NCBI GenBank assembly: GCA_021805025.1
Contig: JAJZGF010000022.1
Location: forward strand, 311 to 34,138
Direction: 5' to 3'
DNA from: Acidobacteriota bacterium
GTDB taxonomy: Bacteria > Acidobacteriota > Terriglobia > Terriglobales > Acidobacteriaceae
DNA: 33,828 bases
Position numbers and translations under genes: made by a program. Shown piece by piece: positions 8,187 to 15,807 of this stretch. Numbering within the stretch: position 1 is the first letter of the stretch; the number at the start of each line of letters is the position of its first letter. The notes beneath the pieces were generated by a model that ran no database searches, was not told where the DNA came from, and was given only the letters and a program-made list of their open reading frames with translations.

Positions 8187-9395
8187 ATGAAGTTCAGCAA
8201 AATGAGCCAGCTTTTTCTGGTCTCGTCCCTCGGCCTCGTAGTGGCCACCCTATTGACTGCCTGTCAGCTGGTGACGATCGACTACCTGTTCCTTGCCTCC
8301 GCGGGCGTAGGAACCGGCAGCGAGGGTCAGATCCAGACCTTCGCCGTGGATTCGGAAACCGGTGCGCTGCGTACCGGTCCTCCGGCCGTTTCCTCGGGCG
8401 GCATTGACCCGGTCGCGATGGCCATCGCGCCGGGGTACACCAATCTTTACGTCGCAAACGCCGGTGACAACACGGTGGTGCATTTTTCAGCCGATTACAA
8501 CGGAAATCTGACCAAGCAGGACACGATCACTCTGAGCGCCCCGCCGGTGTCGCTTGCGGTGAATGCTGCTGGCAACTACCTGTATGTCGTCGCCGGTTCC
8601 ACATCGGCCACACTGACCGAGTATGCCATCTCCTCTTCCGGCACAATCGGCGCGGTCACCGCGCAGCAGACCCTGGTTCTACCCGGATTTACAGGAGATC
8701 CGCTGACGCCGACCGGAGTCGTCTCCCTGCCCAATAACCTGGGGGTGTATGTCACCGCTTACGATCTGGCAGCCTATAATCCAGGCGGCCCGGTAACGAG
8801 CGTGGCAAACCCTGGCTGGGTTTTCGGCTTCAATGTCGGCTCCGGCGGAGCGCTGACCACGACGCTTGGCAGCCCGTACAAGGCAGGCGTAAAGCCGACC
8901 TCCCTTACAGCCGACCCCCTCAGCCGCTTTATTTATGTCACCGACTTTGTATCCAATCAGCTCATCGGCTACGGCGTGCAGTCCTCCGGATTGCTGAATT
9001 TCCTGATCAACGGCCCTTTCAGCACCGGAGCTGAGCCGACGTCTGTCGCCATCGACCCCCGCGGCATTTACATGTATGTGTCGAATGCACTCTCTTCATC
9101 GGTCTCGGCATACGTCATCGACGTAAATACCGGAACCCCATCCGCCGCGATCAATCCGACGGGCGCCGCTATCAATGCGACCGATACGCAGCCCGTTTCG
9201 CTCGGCATCGATCCAGCCCTCGGAAGATTTGTCTATACTGCAAACTTCCTGGGCAATTCGGTTTCAGGTTTTCAGCTGAACCCCAATTCCGGTACGTTGA
9301 TCCAGACGCAGGCGACACCGTACCCCTCTGCCCCACATCCAACCGCACTCGTATTTGCAACGCACGGCAACCACTCGGTCCAGACACCCCAATAA
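8187..9395 (+). CDS. Beta-propeller lipoprotein (YVTN / lactonase-like), paralogue 3
   Basis: This 402-residue lipoprotein starts at ATG 8187, chosen for the GAAGGA-AGCGC-ATGAAG context shared with its paralogues. The frame is open back to an ATG at 8121, but that extension would bury the signal peptide behind 22 charged residues. The lipobox 'LLTAC' gives Cys26. The blades contain LYVANAGDNTVVHF, YLYVVAGS, VYVTAYD, FIYVTDFVSNQLIGY and YMYVSNALSSSVSAYVI, and a final 'FVYTANFLGNSVSGFQL'. The first half is very close in layout to paralogue 2 (both carry 'VYVTAYD' after a 'LTPTGV' or 'MTPTGV' stretch), so these two are the more recent duplicates. Function unknown. The gene is followed by a strong bidirectional hairpin. 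Confidence 0.9.
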   Translation: MKFSKMSQLFLVSSLGLVVATLLTACQLVTIDYLFLASAGVGTGSEGQIQTFAVDSETGALRTGPPAVSSGGIDPVAMAIAPGYTNLYVANAGDNTVVHFSADYNGNLTKQDTITLSAPPVSLAVNAAGNYLYVVAGSTSATLTEYAISSSGTIGAVTAQQTLVLPGFTGDPLTPTGVVSLPNNLGVYVTAYDLAAYNPGGPVTSVANPGWVFGFNVGSGGALTTTLGSPYKAGVKPTSLTADPLSRFIYVTDFVSNQLIGYGVQSSGLLNFLINGPFSTGAEPTSVAIDPRGIYMYVSNALSSSVSAYVIDVNTGTPSAAINPTGAAINATDTQPVSLGIDPALGRFVYTANFLGNSVSGFQLNPNSGTLIQTQATPYPSAPHPTALVFATHGNHSVQTPQ

Positions 9396-9413
9396 TGCGC
9401 GGGGATGTGCCAC

Positions 9414-9449
9414 GCATGAAGCCCAGCCACAATCGGCTGGGCTTCATGC
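9414..9449. terminator. 15-bp perfect hairpin between convergent genes
   Basis: GCATGAAGCCCAGCC (9414-9428) pairs perfectly with 9435-9449 around the 6-base loop ACAATC. It lies 18 bases after the stop of propeller paralogue 3 and 28 bases beyond the stop of the minus-strand acyltransferase, so it probably ends both transcripts. The plus-strand tail is TTT only, so termination may rest on stem strength. Confidence 0.75.
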
Positions 9450-9477
9450 TTTGGGTGGAATATCCTTATCCGGCTCG

Positions 9478-10572
9478 CTAGGCCGCCATCCACTTGCGCA
9501 GTTGGCGCTGTGCCGGCTTCTCAACAAAGTGCAGCGCCAGAAGCGCCATTACAATGAGCAGCACGTAGCTGATCCACGGATCGAAACGGCTGAGTCCCAG
9601 CTTGTTCAAGATGTGCGAATCGTGGATCAGATTCCACATGTTGAAGTGGAGCAGGTAGAGGCAGTAGCTGGCCTCGCCCACAAACACGAGGGGCCGAGCC
9701 CCCACCACATACGCCAATGGGTTGTTCCCGGCAAGCCCGAGAACGATACAGCCGAAGAGCGGCATCAGCAGCCCATCATGCAGCACGGGATAGAGTGCTT
9801 TCGGCCCCAGCGACAACAGGCCGAATGCAGCCGTAAACCCGAAGACGCCGAGGATCAGGCGAAGACGGCTTGATCGAGGCACTAATTCATCCAGCTCTGC
9901 CAGCAACACGCCAAAGATAAAGCTGGCCAGGTGCGGCAGCGGCGTGTACTTCAGCGCTTGCAGCCATGGCCCGTAGCTCCAGCGGTCCGTTTGCGCAAGG
10001 CCATCCGGACTGAGGAGGATGTAGAGCGTGCCCGGAATCAGCCCCAGCAACCACACGCCGCTCATCTTCCACAGGTGCGTCCGAATGCGCTCCGGCTTCC
10101 TCCACCTGGCCATCCAGGGAAAGAGCAGATAAAAGAACGACTCGGCAGACATGGTCCACGCCGGCGTGTTCAGGAAGGTCGCAATCGATGGAATCCACCC
10201 CTGCAGCAACAGCGGTGTCAGCACCATCCCGGTCCAGAACATGCCGTGTGTGTGTGCCTTGTATTCCAGCGGCACCATCCGCCAGGCCAGCAGCAGGCTT
10301 AGGAAGTAGATGGGATACAGACGCGTGAAGCGCGCTTTGTAAAAGCGTTTGACGTCCAGTTGGCCGGCCCGCGCTCTGACGTTATAGTTATAGCCGAGCA
10401 CAAACCCCGAAAGCAGGATGAAATAGCTCACGGAGGCATAGCCGGCATTCACAATAGGCGCCAGCCATCCAAACCACGCTGGATTTGAGAAATGGAAAAA
10501 GACGATGTTGACGGCCGCAAAGCAACGCAGGCCGGTCAATGCTCTCAGCGGGGCTGGCTTGCGCGCTTCCAC
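9478..10572 (-). CDS. Membrane acyltransferase, acyltransferase_3 (OafA/YrhL-type) family
   Basis: This 364-residue polytopic inner-membrane protein probably transfers an acyl group, such as acetyl, to a surface sugar or lipid. The N-terminal signature 'LRALTGLRCFAAVNIVFFHF' carries the conserved family His27. It is followed by 'ARFTRLYPIYFLSL', with the Arg81/Arg84 cluster before the next helix, and about ten hydrophobic segments run to the C-terminus ('FVEKPAQRQLRKW' is the usual ending). There is no C-terminal SGNH domain, so it is the short form. The start is a GTG only two codons after an in-frame TAA. The nearest GGAG is about 15 bases upstream, so translation may be coupled to pyrH, whose stop is 26 bases away. 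The acceptor is unknown. Confidence 0.9.
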   Translation of the reverse strand: MEARKPAPLRALTGLRCFAAVNIVFFHFSNPAWFGWLAPIVNAGYASVSYFILLSGFVLGYNYNVRARAGQLDVKRFYKARFTRLYPIYFLSLLLAWRMVPLEYKAHTHGMFWTGMVLTPLLLQGWIPSIATFLNTPAWTMSAESFFYLLFPWMARWRKPERIRTHLWKMSGVWLLGLIPGTLYILLSPDGLAQTDRWSYGPWLQALKYTPLPHLASFIFGVLLAELDELVPRSSRLRLILGVFGFTAAFGLLSLGPKALYPVLHDGLLMPLFGCIVLGLAGNNPLAYVVGARPLVFVGEASYCLYLLHFNMWNLIHDSHILNKLGLSRFDPWISYVLLIVMALLALHFVEKPAQRQLRKWMAA

Positions 10573-10598
10573 GAGGTGTTAGACGACTCCGGCCGGTC

Positions 10599-11303
10599 CT
10601 ACGCCGTCACGAGCGAGCCGACCTTCTCGCCCAGCACCACGCGCCGGATATTGCCCGCCTGGTTCATGTTGAAGATGATCATCGGCAGGTTGTTGTCCTT
10701 GCAAAGACTTACGGCGGTGAGATCCATCACCTTTAGCCCCTGCTGCAGGATATCCATGTAGGTCAGCACATCGTATTTGACGGCATCTTTTACCAGCACG
10801 GGGTCGGCGCTATATACGCCCTCGACCTTGGTCCCCTTCAGCAGCACATCGGCCTTGATCTCCATGGCGCGGAGGCTGGCGGCGGTGTCGGTGGAAAAGA
10901 ACGGGTTCCCAATGCCGGCCGCAAAGATCACCACGCGGCCTTTCTCCAGATGACGCACGGCGCGGCGTCGGATGTACGGCTCGGCCACCTGATTCATGAA
11001 CACCGCGCTCATCACCCTGCACTGCACATTGCGCTGCTCCAGCGCGTCCTGCAGGGCGATCGCATTGATGATGGTGGAAAGCATGCCCATGTTATCGGCG
11101 GCCACGCGGTCCATCTGCTTGGCCTGCTCCGCCACGCCGCGGAAGAAATTCCCCCCGCCTACCACAATGCCAATCTCGACACCTAACGAGTGCACGTCGG
11201 CGATTTCGCCGGTGATTTCCGCCACTTTCACGGCATCCAGGCCAAAGCTGCGCGCCCCGGCCAGAGCCTCGCCCGAGAGCTTCAAAATGATGCGTTTGTA
11301 CAT
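10599..11303 (-). CDS. pyrH: Uridylate kinase (UMP kinase)
   Basis: PyrH phosphorylates UMP to UDP with ATP in the cytoplasm and is the bacterial hexameric amino-acid-kinase-fold type. The protein of 234 residues starts '[14 protein letters not shown]', the canonical family start; the frame is open 27 codons further up, but that extension is not family-like. Conserved elements are the 'KLSGEAL' phosphate loop, '[10 protein letters not shown]', '[13 protein letters not shown]' (UMP binding), '[14 protein letters not shown]', '[15 protein letters not shown]' and '[10 protein letters not shown]'. The ribosome site is weak (CTGAATGGC). In many bacteria pyrH sits between tsf and frr; here neither is present, and an acyltransferase gene follows 26 bases downstream. 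An in-frame upstream ATG gives a 261-residue version, which I consider an over-extension. Confidence 0.96.
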   Translation of the reverse strand: MYKRIILKLSGEALAGARSFGLDAVKVAEITGEIADVHSLGVEIGIVVGGGNFFRGVAEQAKQMDRVAADNMGMLSTIINAIALQDALEQRNVQCRVMSAVFMNQVAEPYIRRRAVRHLEKGRVVIFAAGIGNPFFSTDTAASLRAMEIKADVLLKGTKVEGVYSADPVLVKDAVKYDVLTYMDILQQGLKVMDLTAVSLCKDNNLPMIIFNMNQAGNIRRVVLGEKVGSLVTA

Positions 11304-11460
11304 GCCATTCAGAGTATCGCACACGGTCTGCCGGTCCGCCCAAAGCAATGAAATTGCGCCTGCCGGAAAATGGCGCGCTGCCATGAGTTCACTCGGGCAC
11401 AGCCGCCTCCTGCCGGAATAAATCGAACCTTAACAATCGCCGCACGGCGTGGCCGATACG

Positions 11461-11489
11461 CTCAGAAAGAGCCGCATCCCTCCGGCTCT
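11461..11489 (-). terminator. Intrinsic terminator after the CsoR-family gene
   Basis: On the minus strand AGAGCCG (11489-11483) pairs with CGGCTCT (11474-11468) around an 8-base loop, followed by TTCTGAG (the stem's last T extends the run to TTT). The hairpin begins 13 bases after the stop at 11502. It separates the sensor gene from pyrH on the same strand. Confidence 0.6.
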
Positions 11490-11501
11490 GTTGCCATGAG
11501 G

Positions 11502-11774
11502 CTACTTGAGATAGGCGCGCACCAGGTCAATCAGATCTTCGGCGAGCTCCGGGGCGATCCGCTCCTTGGCGCCATCCGTCAGGTGGAAACGGATGTGCGT
11601 CTCCATGACCTCGACCATCATGCCGTTCACGCCGCCGCGCGCCGTCGCCAGCAGCATCAGCTGGCCGCCACAGTCCTCATCGGCAATCACCAACCGCTCA
11701 ACTGCGTCCAACTGGCCGCGCAAACGGCGCACCCGCTCCAGCAGCTTCAGCTTTTCCCGCTCGTGAAGGGGCAT
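11502..11774 (-). CDS. CsoR/RcnR/FrmR-family (DUF156) metal- or formaldehyde-responsive repressor
   Basis: This 90-residue all-helical repressor aligns without gaps to the FrmR/RcnR pattern: 'ERVRRLRGQLDAVERL' (residues 13-28), Cys35, 'ARGGVNGMMVEVMETHI' with His60, and His64. The Cys35-His60-His64 set, plus a His at position 4, is closest to the RcnR-like (Ni/Co) fingerprint. CsoR copper sensors usually have a second Cys at the last position, and FrmR usually has a Glu there. Ligand identity is therefore only suggested. The start is ATG 11774, with AGAGGAAG 6 bases upstream. The longer open frame from 11822 simply translates the operator region. The gene is divergent from an OprB-type porin, and the G-tract palindrome at 11815-11838 lies between them, so it probably represses itself and perhaps the porin. 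No efflux pump is adjacent. Confidence 0.9.
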   Translation of the reverse strand: MPLHEREKLKLLERVRRLRGQLDAVERLVIADEDCGGQLMLLATARGGVNGMMVEVMETHIRFHLTDGAKERIAPELAEDLIDLVRAYLK

Positions 11775-11799
11775 GGAAAGCTTCCTCTTGGCAATACCC

Positions 11800-11838
11800 A
11801 TACCCGGTATAGCAATAACCATAAGGGGGTATGGTTAT
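11800..11838. promoter_or_regulatory. Candidate CsoR/RcnR-type operator region
   Basis: A 24-base inverted repeat ATAACCATA-AGGGGG-TATGGTTAT (arms 11815-11823 and 11830-11838, perfect over 9 bp) has the A/T-rich arms and G-tract centre known for CsoR/RcnR/FrmR operators. A shorter palindrome ATACC-C-GGTAT lies beside it (11800-11810), partly repeated as ATACCC at 11794. On the minus strand a TATACC -10-like element abuts the repeat. A TTGGCA -35-like element (11788-11793) could serve the plus-strand porin. Confidence 0.65.
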
Positions 11839-11890
11839 GCCTCCATCCCATCCCCGCATCCTGAGCCGCGCATAGCACGAAAGGCCCCCG

Positions 11891-13429
11891 ATGCTCCGCC
11901 TTCGCTTCCGACGTCTGAATCCGCTCTGCCTGCTCGCCGCTCCCCTGCTTCTGGCGGCCTGTGCGGCTGCGTGCGCGCAGGCCTCGGAGGAAGTCGACGC
12001 TGCGCAGCTTCCCCCTGCGCCCGAGCCTCAGATTATGGCCAGCGCAGCAGCCATTGCCTCTGCCCTTGCTCCGCAGCATGGCAGCGTTGGCGACAAGCCG
12101 AGCGACGCCGAGCCGCGGGATCGTCAGGCCCAGACGTCTGCCGACTTGGCCATGGCTCCCCACCCCGCGGACAGCCTCTATTGGGTCTCTGGCCAGGCCA
12201 ATGTCATCTACCAGGGTCGATTGCCGTTTCACTCGCCCTATCAGGGGCCGAACAGCTTCCTCAACTCAGCTGAGTACAAGACGTCCATGGTCGGCACGCT
12301 CTTCATGGCCCTGCGCCGCAGCCGCTCCATCCGCTACAACACCGACTTCCTCTTTGACATGGAGGCAGCCGAGGGCCGCGGCCTGAGCCAGGCGCTGGGG
12401 CTGGCCGGCTTCACCAATCTGGATGTGGTGCGCAACCCCTACCTGGGCGAAGCGCCCTACATCGCCCGTTACCAGATTCATCAGGTTATCGGCCTCACGG
12501 ATGAGACCGATGCGCAGCCGCAGGGCCCGCTGGCGCCGGCATCCAGTGTGCCAGTGCGGCGGATCGAGTTTCGCATCGGCAAGCTTACCCTGCCAGATGT
12601 CTTTGACATCAACGACATCGGCTCGGACAGCCATCTGCAGTTCATGAACTGGACCGTGGACAACAACGGCGCCTGGGACTATGCCGCCGACACCCGCGGC
12701 TACACTGTGGGCGGACTGGCGGAGTACGACGACCGCAACTGGAGCGTCCGTTACGGTCTTTTTGCCATGCCCACGGTAGCCAATGGCATCGCCATGGACT
12801 GGGCCTTCAGCCGCGCCCGCGGCCACAACGGCGAGTTTGAGCTGCGTCGCAGTATTGTTCCCCAGCGTAAGGGTGTGACGCGGGTGCTGTTCTATGCCAA
12901 CCGCGCCCACATGGGCGTCTATCGTGAGGCGGTGAACGCATATTTGACGGGCACTGATCCCACGCCCACCATCACGCTGCATGAACACTTTGGCGCGCTC
13001 AAATATGGATTTGGTCTGAATAACGAACAAGAGCTGACTTCTAATCTGCGCGCCTTTGGCCGCTTTGGATGGAACGAAGGCCAGCACGAGTCCTTTGCCT
13101 ACACCGAGGTAGACCAGACCATCGAAGCCGGCGCGGACTACGCGGGCGCCCGCTGGCGCCGCCCCATCGACAAGTTCGGCCTTGCCGTCGTATCGAACGC
13201 CATCAAGCGCGACCACCAGAACTATCTGCGCTACGGCGGCCTGGGCTTTCTGCTGGGCGATGGCAAGCTGAACTACGGCCGCGAAAATATCGTGGAAACC
13301 TACTACAACTGGCACGCCTGGCGCGGCCTTTTCTATGCAGTGGATGTGCAGAACATCAATGATCCGGGCTACAACCGCGACCGCGGTCCTGTCTGGGTGG
13401 GATCGGTGCGCGCCCACATCGACTTCTGA
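11891..13429 (+). CDS. OprB-family outer-membrane porin (carbohydrate / Mn-porin type)
   Basis: This 512-residue beta-barrel porin has a signal peptide (hydrophobic core 'LCLLAAPLLLAAC', cleavage likely after AQA at about 31) and then a long Ala/Pro-rich linker to about residue 85. The barrel starts at 'YWVSGQANVIYQGRLPFHSP' and continues with 'FRIGKLTLPDVFDINDI', 'MNWTVDNNGAWDYAADTRG' and 'DRNWSVRYGLFAMP'. It closes with 'NDPGYNRDRGPV' and a terminal Phe, the BAM recognition residue. This order matches the OprB-like carbohydrate porin family, a branch of which is annotated as Mn2+ porin in Proteobacteria; which cargo applies here is unknown. The gene is divergent from a metal-sensor-type repressor, which favours a metal-linked role, though this is inference. 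A lipobox-like LAAC occurs in the signal region, but a barrel is normally not lipidated. Confidence 0.88.
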   Translation: MLRLRFRRLNPLCLLAAPLLLAACAAACAQASEEVDAAQLPPAPEPQIMASAAAIASALAPQHGSVGDKPSDAEPRDRQAQTSADLAMAPHPADSLYWVSGQANVIYQGRLPFHSPYQGPNSFLNSAEYKTSMVGTLFMALRRSRSIRYNTDFLFDMEAAEGRGLSQALGLAGFTNLDVVRNPYLGEAPYIARYQIHQVIGLTDETDAQPQGPLAPASSVPVRRIEFRIGKLTLPDVFDINDIGSDSHLQFMNWTVDNNGAWDYAADTRGYTVGGLAEYDDRNWSVRYGLFAMPTVANGIAMDWAFSRARGHNGEFELRRSIVPQRKGVTRVLFYANRAHMGVYREAVNAYLTGTDPTPTITLHEHFGALKYGFGLNNEQELTSNLRAFGRFGWNEGQHESFAYTEVDQTIEAGADYAGARWRRPIDKFGLAVVSNAIKRDHQNYLRYGGLGFLLGDGKLNYGRENIVETYYNWHAWRGLFYAVDVQNINDPGYNRDRGPVWVGSVRAHIDF

Positions 13430-13475
13430 AAAGCAAGCCGCTCCTGGCCCCCAGTTATTCTGAAAATGTGCCCGG

Positions 13476-13868
13476 CTACTTGCCCGCGTCTGCCGGCTGA
13501 ACCGGAGCGGCAGGCATCGTGTAGATGACCTCGCCGGGGCGTGCATAGTGCAACTGCTCACGTGCCTCATGCTCGATGGCGTCAGGGTCGGACTTGAGTT
13601 GGCCAATGTGCTGACGCAGGCGAGCATTCTCCTGCTGCAGGTCATCGATCTGCTGGCGCAAATGCTTGTCCTGCGTGCGCTGGTGCTCCCAGGCCGACAA
13701 GCCGTGCTTGCCGTTGACCACTCCCCAGCCAAACAGCAGGGCCAGGCCCACGACTACCAGCGTGCCGGCCGGACGCCAGCCATGCTGCACCCACTCCACC
13801 GCACGCTGGCGGAGCTGGACCGCCGGCGTTACGACGGGCTTATCTATTTGCTCGCTTCTCTCTTGCAT
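13476..13868 (-). CDS. FtsB/DivIC-like septum formation initiator protein
   Basis: This 130-residue bitopic membrane protein matches the FtsB/DivIC division family, which with FtsL and FtsQ/DivIB activates septal peptidoglycan synthesis. It has a cytoplasmic N-terminus of about 30 residues and one membrane helix (about 35-52, 'GTLVVVGLALLFGWGVV'). A coiled coil follows at about 65-95 ('LRQQIDDLQQENARLRQHI'), then the family-typical 'EHEAREQLHYARPGEVIYTMP'. The tail is Pro/Ala-rich. The ATG at 13868 follows GAGGATGG. It sits 30 bases downstream of the phosphohexomutase gene on the same strand and is probably co-transcribed, so division and cell-envelope sugar supply are neighbours. Confidence 0.85.
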   Translation of the reverse strand: MQERSEQIDKPVVTPAVQLRQRAVEWVQHGWRPAGTLVVVGLALLFGWGVVNGKHGLSAWEHQRTQDKHLRQQIDDLQQENARLRQHIGQLKSDPDAIEHEAREQLHYARPGEVIYTMPAAPVQPADAGK

Positions 13869-13898
13869 CCATCCTCATTCGCCGGACCCAATGGCGGT

Positions 13899-15305
13899 TT
13901 AGCTCAGCACAAACTTTTCCGCCGCGGAGCGCAAGGCCACCATATCCTGCTCGCTGCGCGCCTCAGTGTAGGCCCGCACCACCGGTTCGGTGCCGGAGAG
14001 CCGGTAGCAAACCCAGGAGCCGTCCTCCAAAACCAGCTTGAGGCCATCGGTCCGCACCACGCTCGCAACCTTGCGTCCGCTCAGCTCGGTAGGATCGGCC
14101 TTCAACTTCTCAGTGAACGCGGCCTTGCGCTCGGGGGTCAAGTGGAAGTTCTCTCGAACCGGGTAATAGGAACCAACCTTGGCAAACAGTTCCCGTAATT
14201 GCACTCCCAGGCTCTTGCCGCGCGTGGCCACCATCTCGGCGATCAGCAGACCGGCGAGAACGCCGTCCTTCTCCGGCACGTGGCCGCGAATGGTGAGGCC
14301 GGCCGACTCCTCGCCGCCAATCGCAATCTTGTCCGCAATAATCAGCTCGCCGATGTACTTGAATCCCACCGGCGTCTCATAGAGCGGCACCTTGTGGTGC
14401 TCGGCCAGCGCGTTCACCAGGTTCGTCGTCGCCACGCTCTTGGCCACGCCGTTCTTCCATCCCCGCGTCTGCACCAGATAGTCGAACAGCAGGGCGATGA
14501 TGTAGTTGGGCTGGATGAAGGTTCCGTCTTCGTCCACGATGCCAAACCGGTCCGCGTCGCCGTCGGTGGCCATGCCGAGATGCGCGCCCGTCTCCCGCAT
14601 CTTCGCCTTGGCTTCACCCAGCAACTCGTCGGAGGGCTCCGGCGCATGGCCGCCGAAGAGCACGTCGCGATAGTCGTGGACGGTCTCGACCTTGACCCCG
14701 GCCTCGCGCAGAATCTCGGAACTATAGCCGCGACCCGCACCCCAGAAAGGGTCGTAGACGACCTTGATGCCCGACTTGGCAATCGCCTTCAGATCGACCA
14801 GCTCGGCGAGCCGCTTGAGAAACGCAGGCTTCACATCGGCAGTCTCAAACCGCTCCGCGGTCTCGGCCTTTGCGGCAGCGGGTTGGGCAGAACTGAGCTG
14901 CACGATCGCGGCCTCAATCTGTCTGGTCACCTCCGGCAGGGCCGGTGCGCCGTCGTGGGTGGAGAACTTGATGCCGTTGTACTCCGGCGGATTGTGCGAG
15001 GCGGTGAAGTTGATGGCGCCGGAGGTCTTCATCTGGCGCACAGCATAGGCGATGGCGGGAGTGGGCGCGGCCTCGGAGATGACGATGGGCGTAACGCCGG
15101 CGGCGGCAAGAACGCGGGCGGCGATGTCGACAAAGCTCTCGCCCAGGAAGCGCGGATCGCGGCCCACCAGCACACGGTGCGGCTCCGGCTGCGTCTTCAC
15201 ATAGGCGGCAATGCCGGCAATCGCCAGCCGGATGTTGGCAACCGTAAATTCGTCGGCCACAATGGCCCTCCAGCCGGAGGTGCCAAATCTGATCGCTGTG
15301 CTCAT
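13899..15305 (-). CDS. Phosphoglucomutase/phosphomannomutase family protein
   Basis: This alpha-D-phosphohexomutase (468 residues) interconverts hexose 1- and 6-phosphates, supplying sugar nucleotides and linking glycogen to glycolysis. All four family loops are present: the phospho-serine loop 'TASHNP' with Ser103, the metal loop 'DGDADR' at 248-253, the sugar-binding 'GGEESAGL', and the phosphate-binding 'RLSGTEPVVRAY' near the C-terminus. Whether glucose or mannose phosphate is preferred cannot be read from the sequence; glucosamine phosphate (GlmM) is less likely from the SHNP and GEESAG variants. The start at ATG 15305 has a strong GGAGAA site 5 bases upstream. The frame extends 23 codons further, but that stretch is not family-like. 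The FtsB-like gene follows 30 bases downstream. Confidence 0.95.
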   Translation of the reverse strand: MSTAIRFGTSGWRAIVADEFTVANIRLAIAGIAAYVKTQPEPHRVLVGRDPRFLGESFVDIAARVLAAAGVTPIVISEAAPTPAIAYAVRQMKTSGAINFTASHNPPEYNGIKFSTHDGAPALPEVTRQIEAAIVQLSSAQPAAAKAETAERFETADVKPAFLKRLAELVDLKAIAKSGIKVVYDPFWGAGRGYSSEILREAGVKVETVHDYRDVLFGGHAPEPSDELLGEAKAKMRETGAHLGMATDGDADRFGIVDEDGTFIQPNYIIALLFDYLVQTRGWKNGVAKSVATTNLVNALAEHHKVPLYETPVGFKYIGELIIADKIAIGGEESAGLTIRGHVPEKDGVLAGLLIAEMVATRGKSLGVQLRELFAKVGSYYPVRENFHLTPERKAAFTEKLKADPTELSGRKVASVVRTDGLKLVLEDGSWVCYRLSGTEPVVRAYTEARSEQDMVALRSAAEKFVLS

Positions 15306-15807
15306 CGTAGTTCTCCACGCGCCCGGCTCACCGGCCGCAAAATCCATACTGCCTGAGTCAGCCTCATGCGGCAAGTCCTGCCTGCGTGGGCAGCAGTTTG
15401 TTTAGAGCAATGCCGGTCATCGGCTCAAAGCCGAAAGGATTCGTGAGCGTTCCCCGACAGCACGGATGAAGGCTTGTTGAGGGATTCGCAGATGAGGCTT
15501 CGACCCGGAACTTCGCCCTGCGATACGGGCGTTTATCGCTCCCGGCCGATCACCGCCAAACAAAGTAACCCCAAAACAGAACTGGCTTTTGTTCGCCGGC
15601 ACGCGGCTAGAACCCAGAAATCCACCAGCAGTTTTCGCCTGGAATGTCGCAGACCGAATAGTATATTGTTGGCAAGGCGCAGCCATCTAGCTTGGAACTC
15701 CACGGTACTCGCCGACCCGCTCGGAGCTTTCCTCTTTCTGAATCTTCATCAGGACTCATGCGCTTCAACCCCATTTTCCGGCATACAAATCCTGGAGGTG
15801 AATTGGG
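15306..15807. other. 502-base intergenic region, no gene seen
   Basis: This region lies between the divergent mutase and lipoprotein genes. Open frames on both strands here overlap each other and lack ribosome sites and protein-like composition. A TATATT element (15662-15667) is a possible -10 for the lipoprotein gene, but no good -35 accompanies it. I found no tRNA-like cloverleaf. Confidence 0.5.

Noticed and set aside
9414..9449. The 15-bp hairpin as an attachment site or mobile-element end
   Set aside because: Its place between two convergent stop codons and the absence of any transposase or direct repeats fit a terminator better.
12266..13732. A 488-codon open frame on the minus strand opposite the porin gene
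   Set aside because: It is antisense to a well-supported porin, has no ribosome site and its composition (rich in Val, Ala, His, Gln) is that of a reversed GC-rich coding strand.
14199..15356. A 385-codon plus-strand frame opposite the phosphohexomutase
   Set aside because: It mirrors the mutase codons, is very His/Arg/Gly-rich and has no family-like motif.
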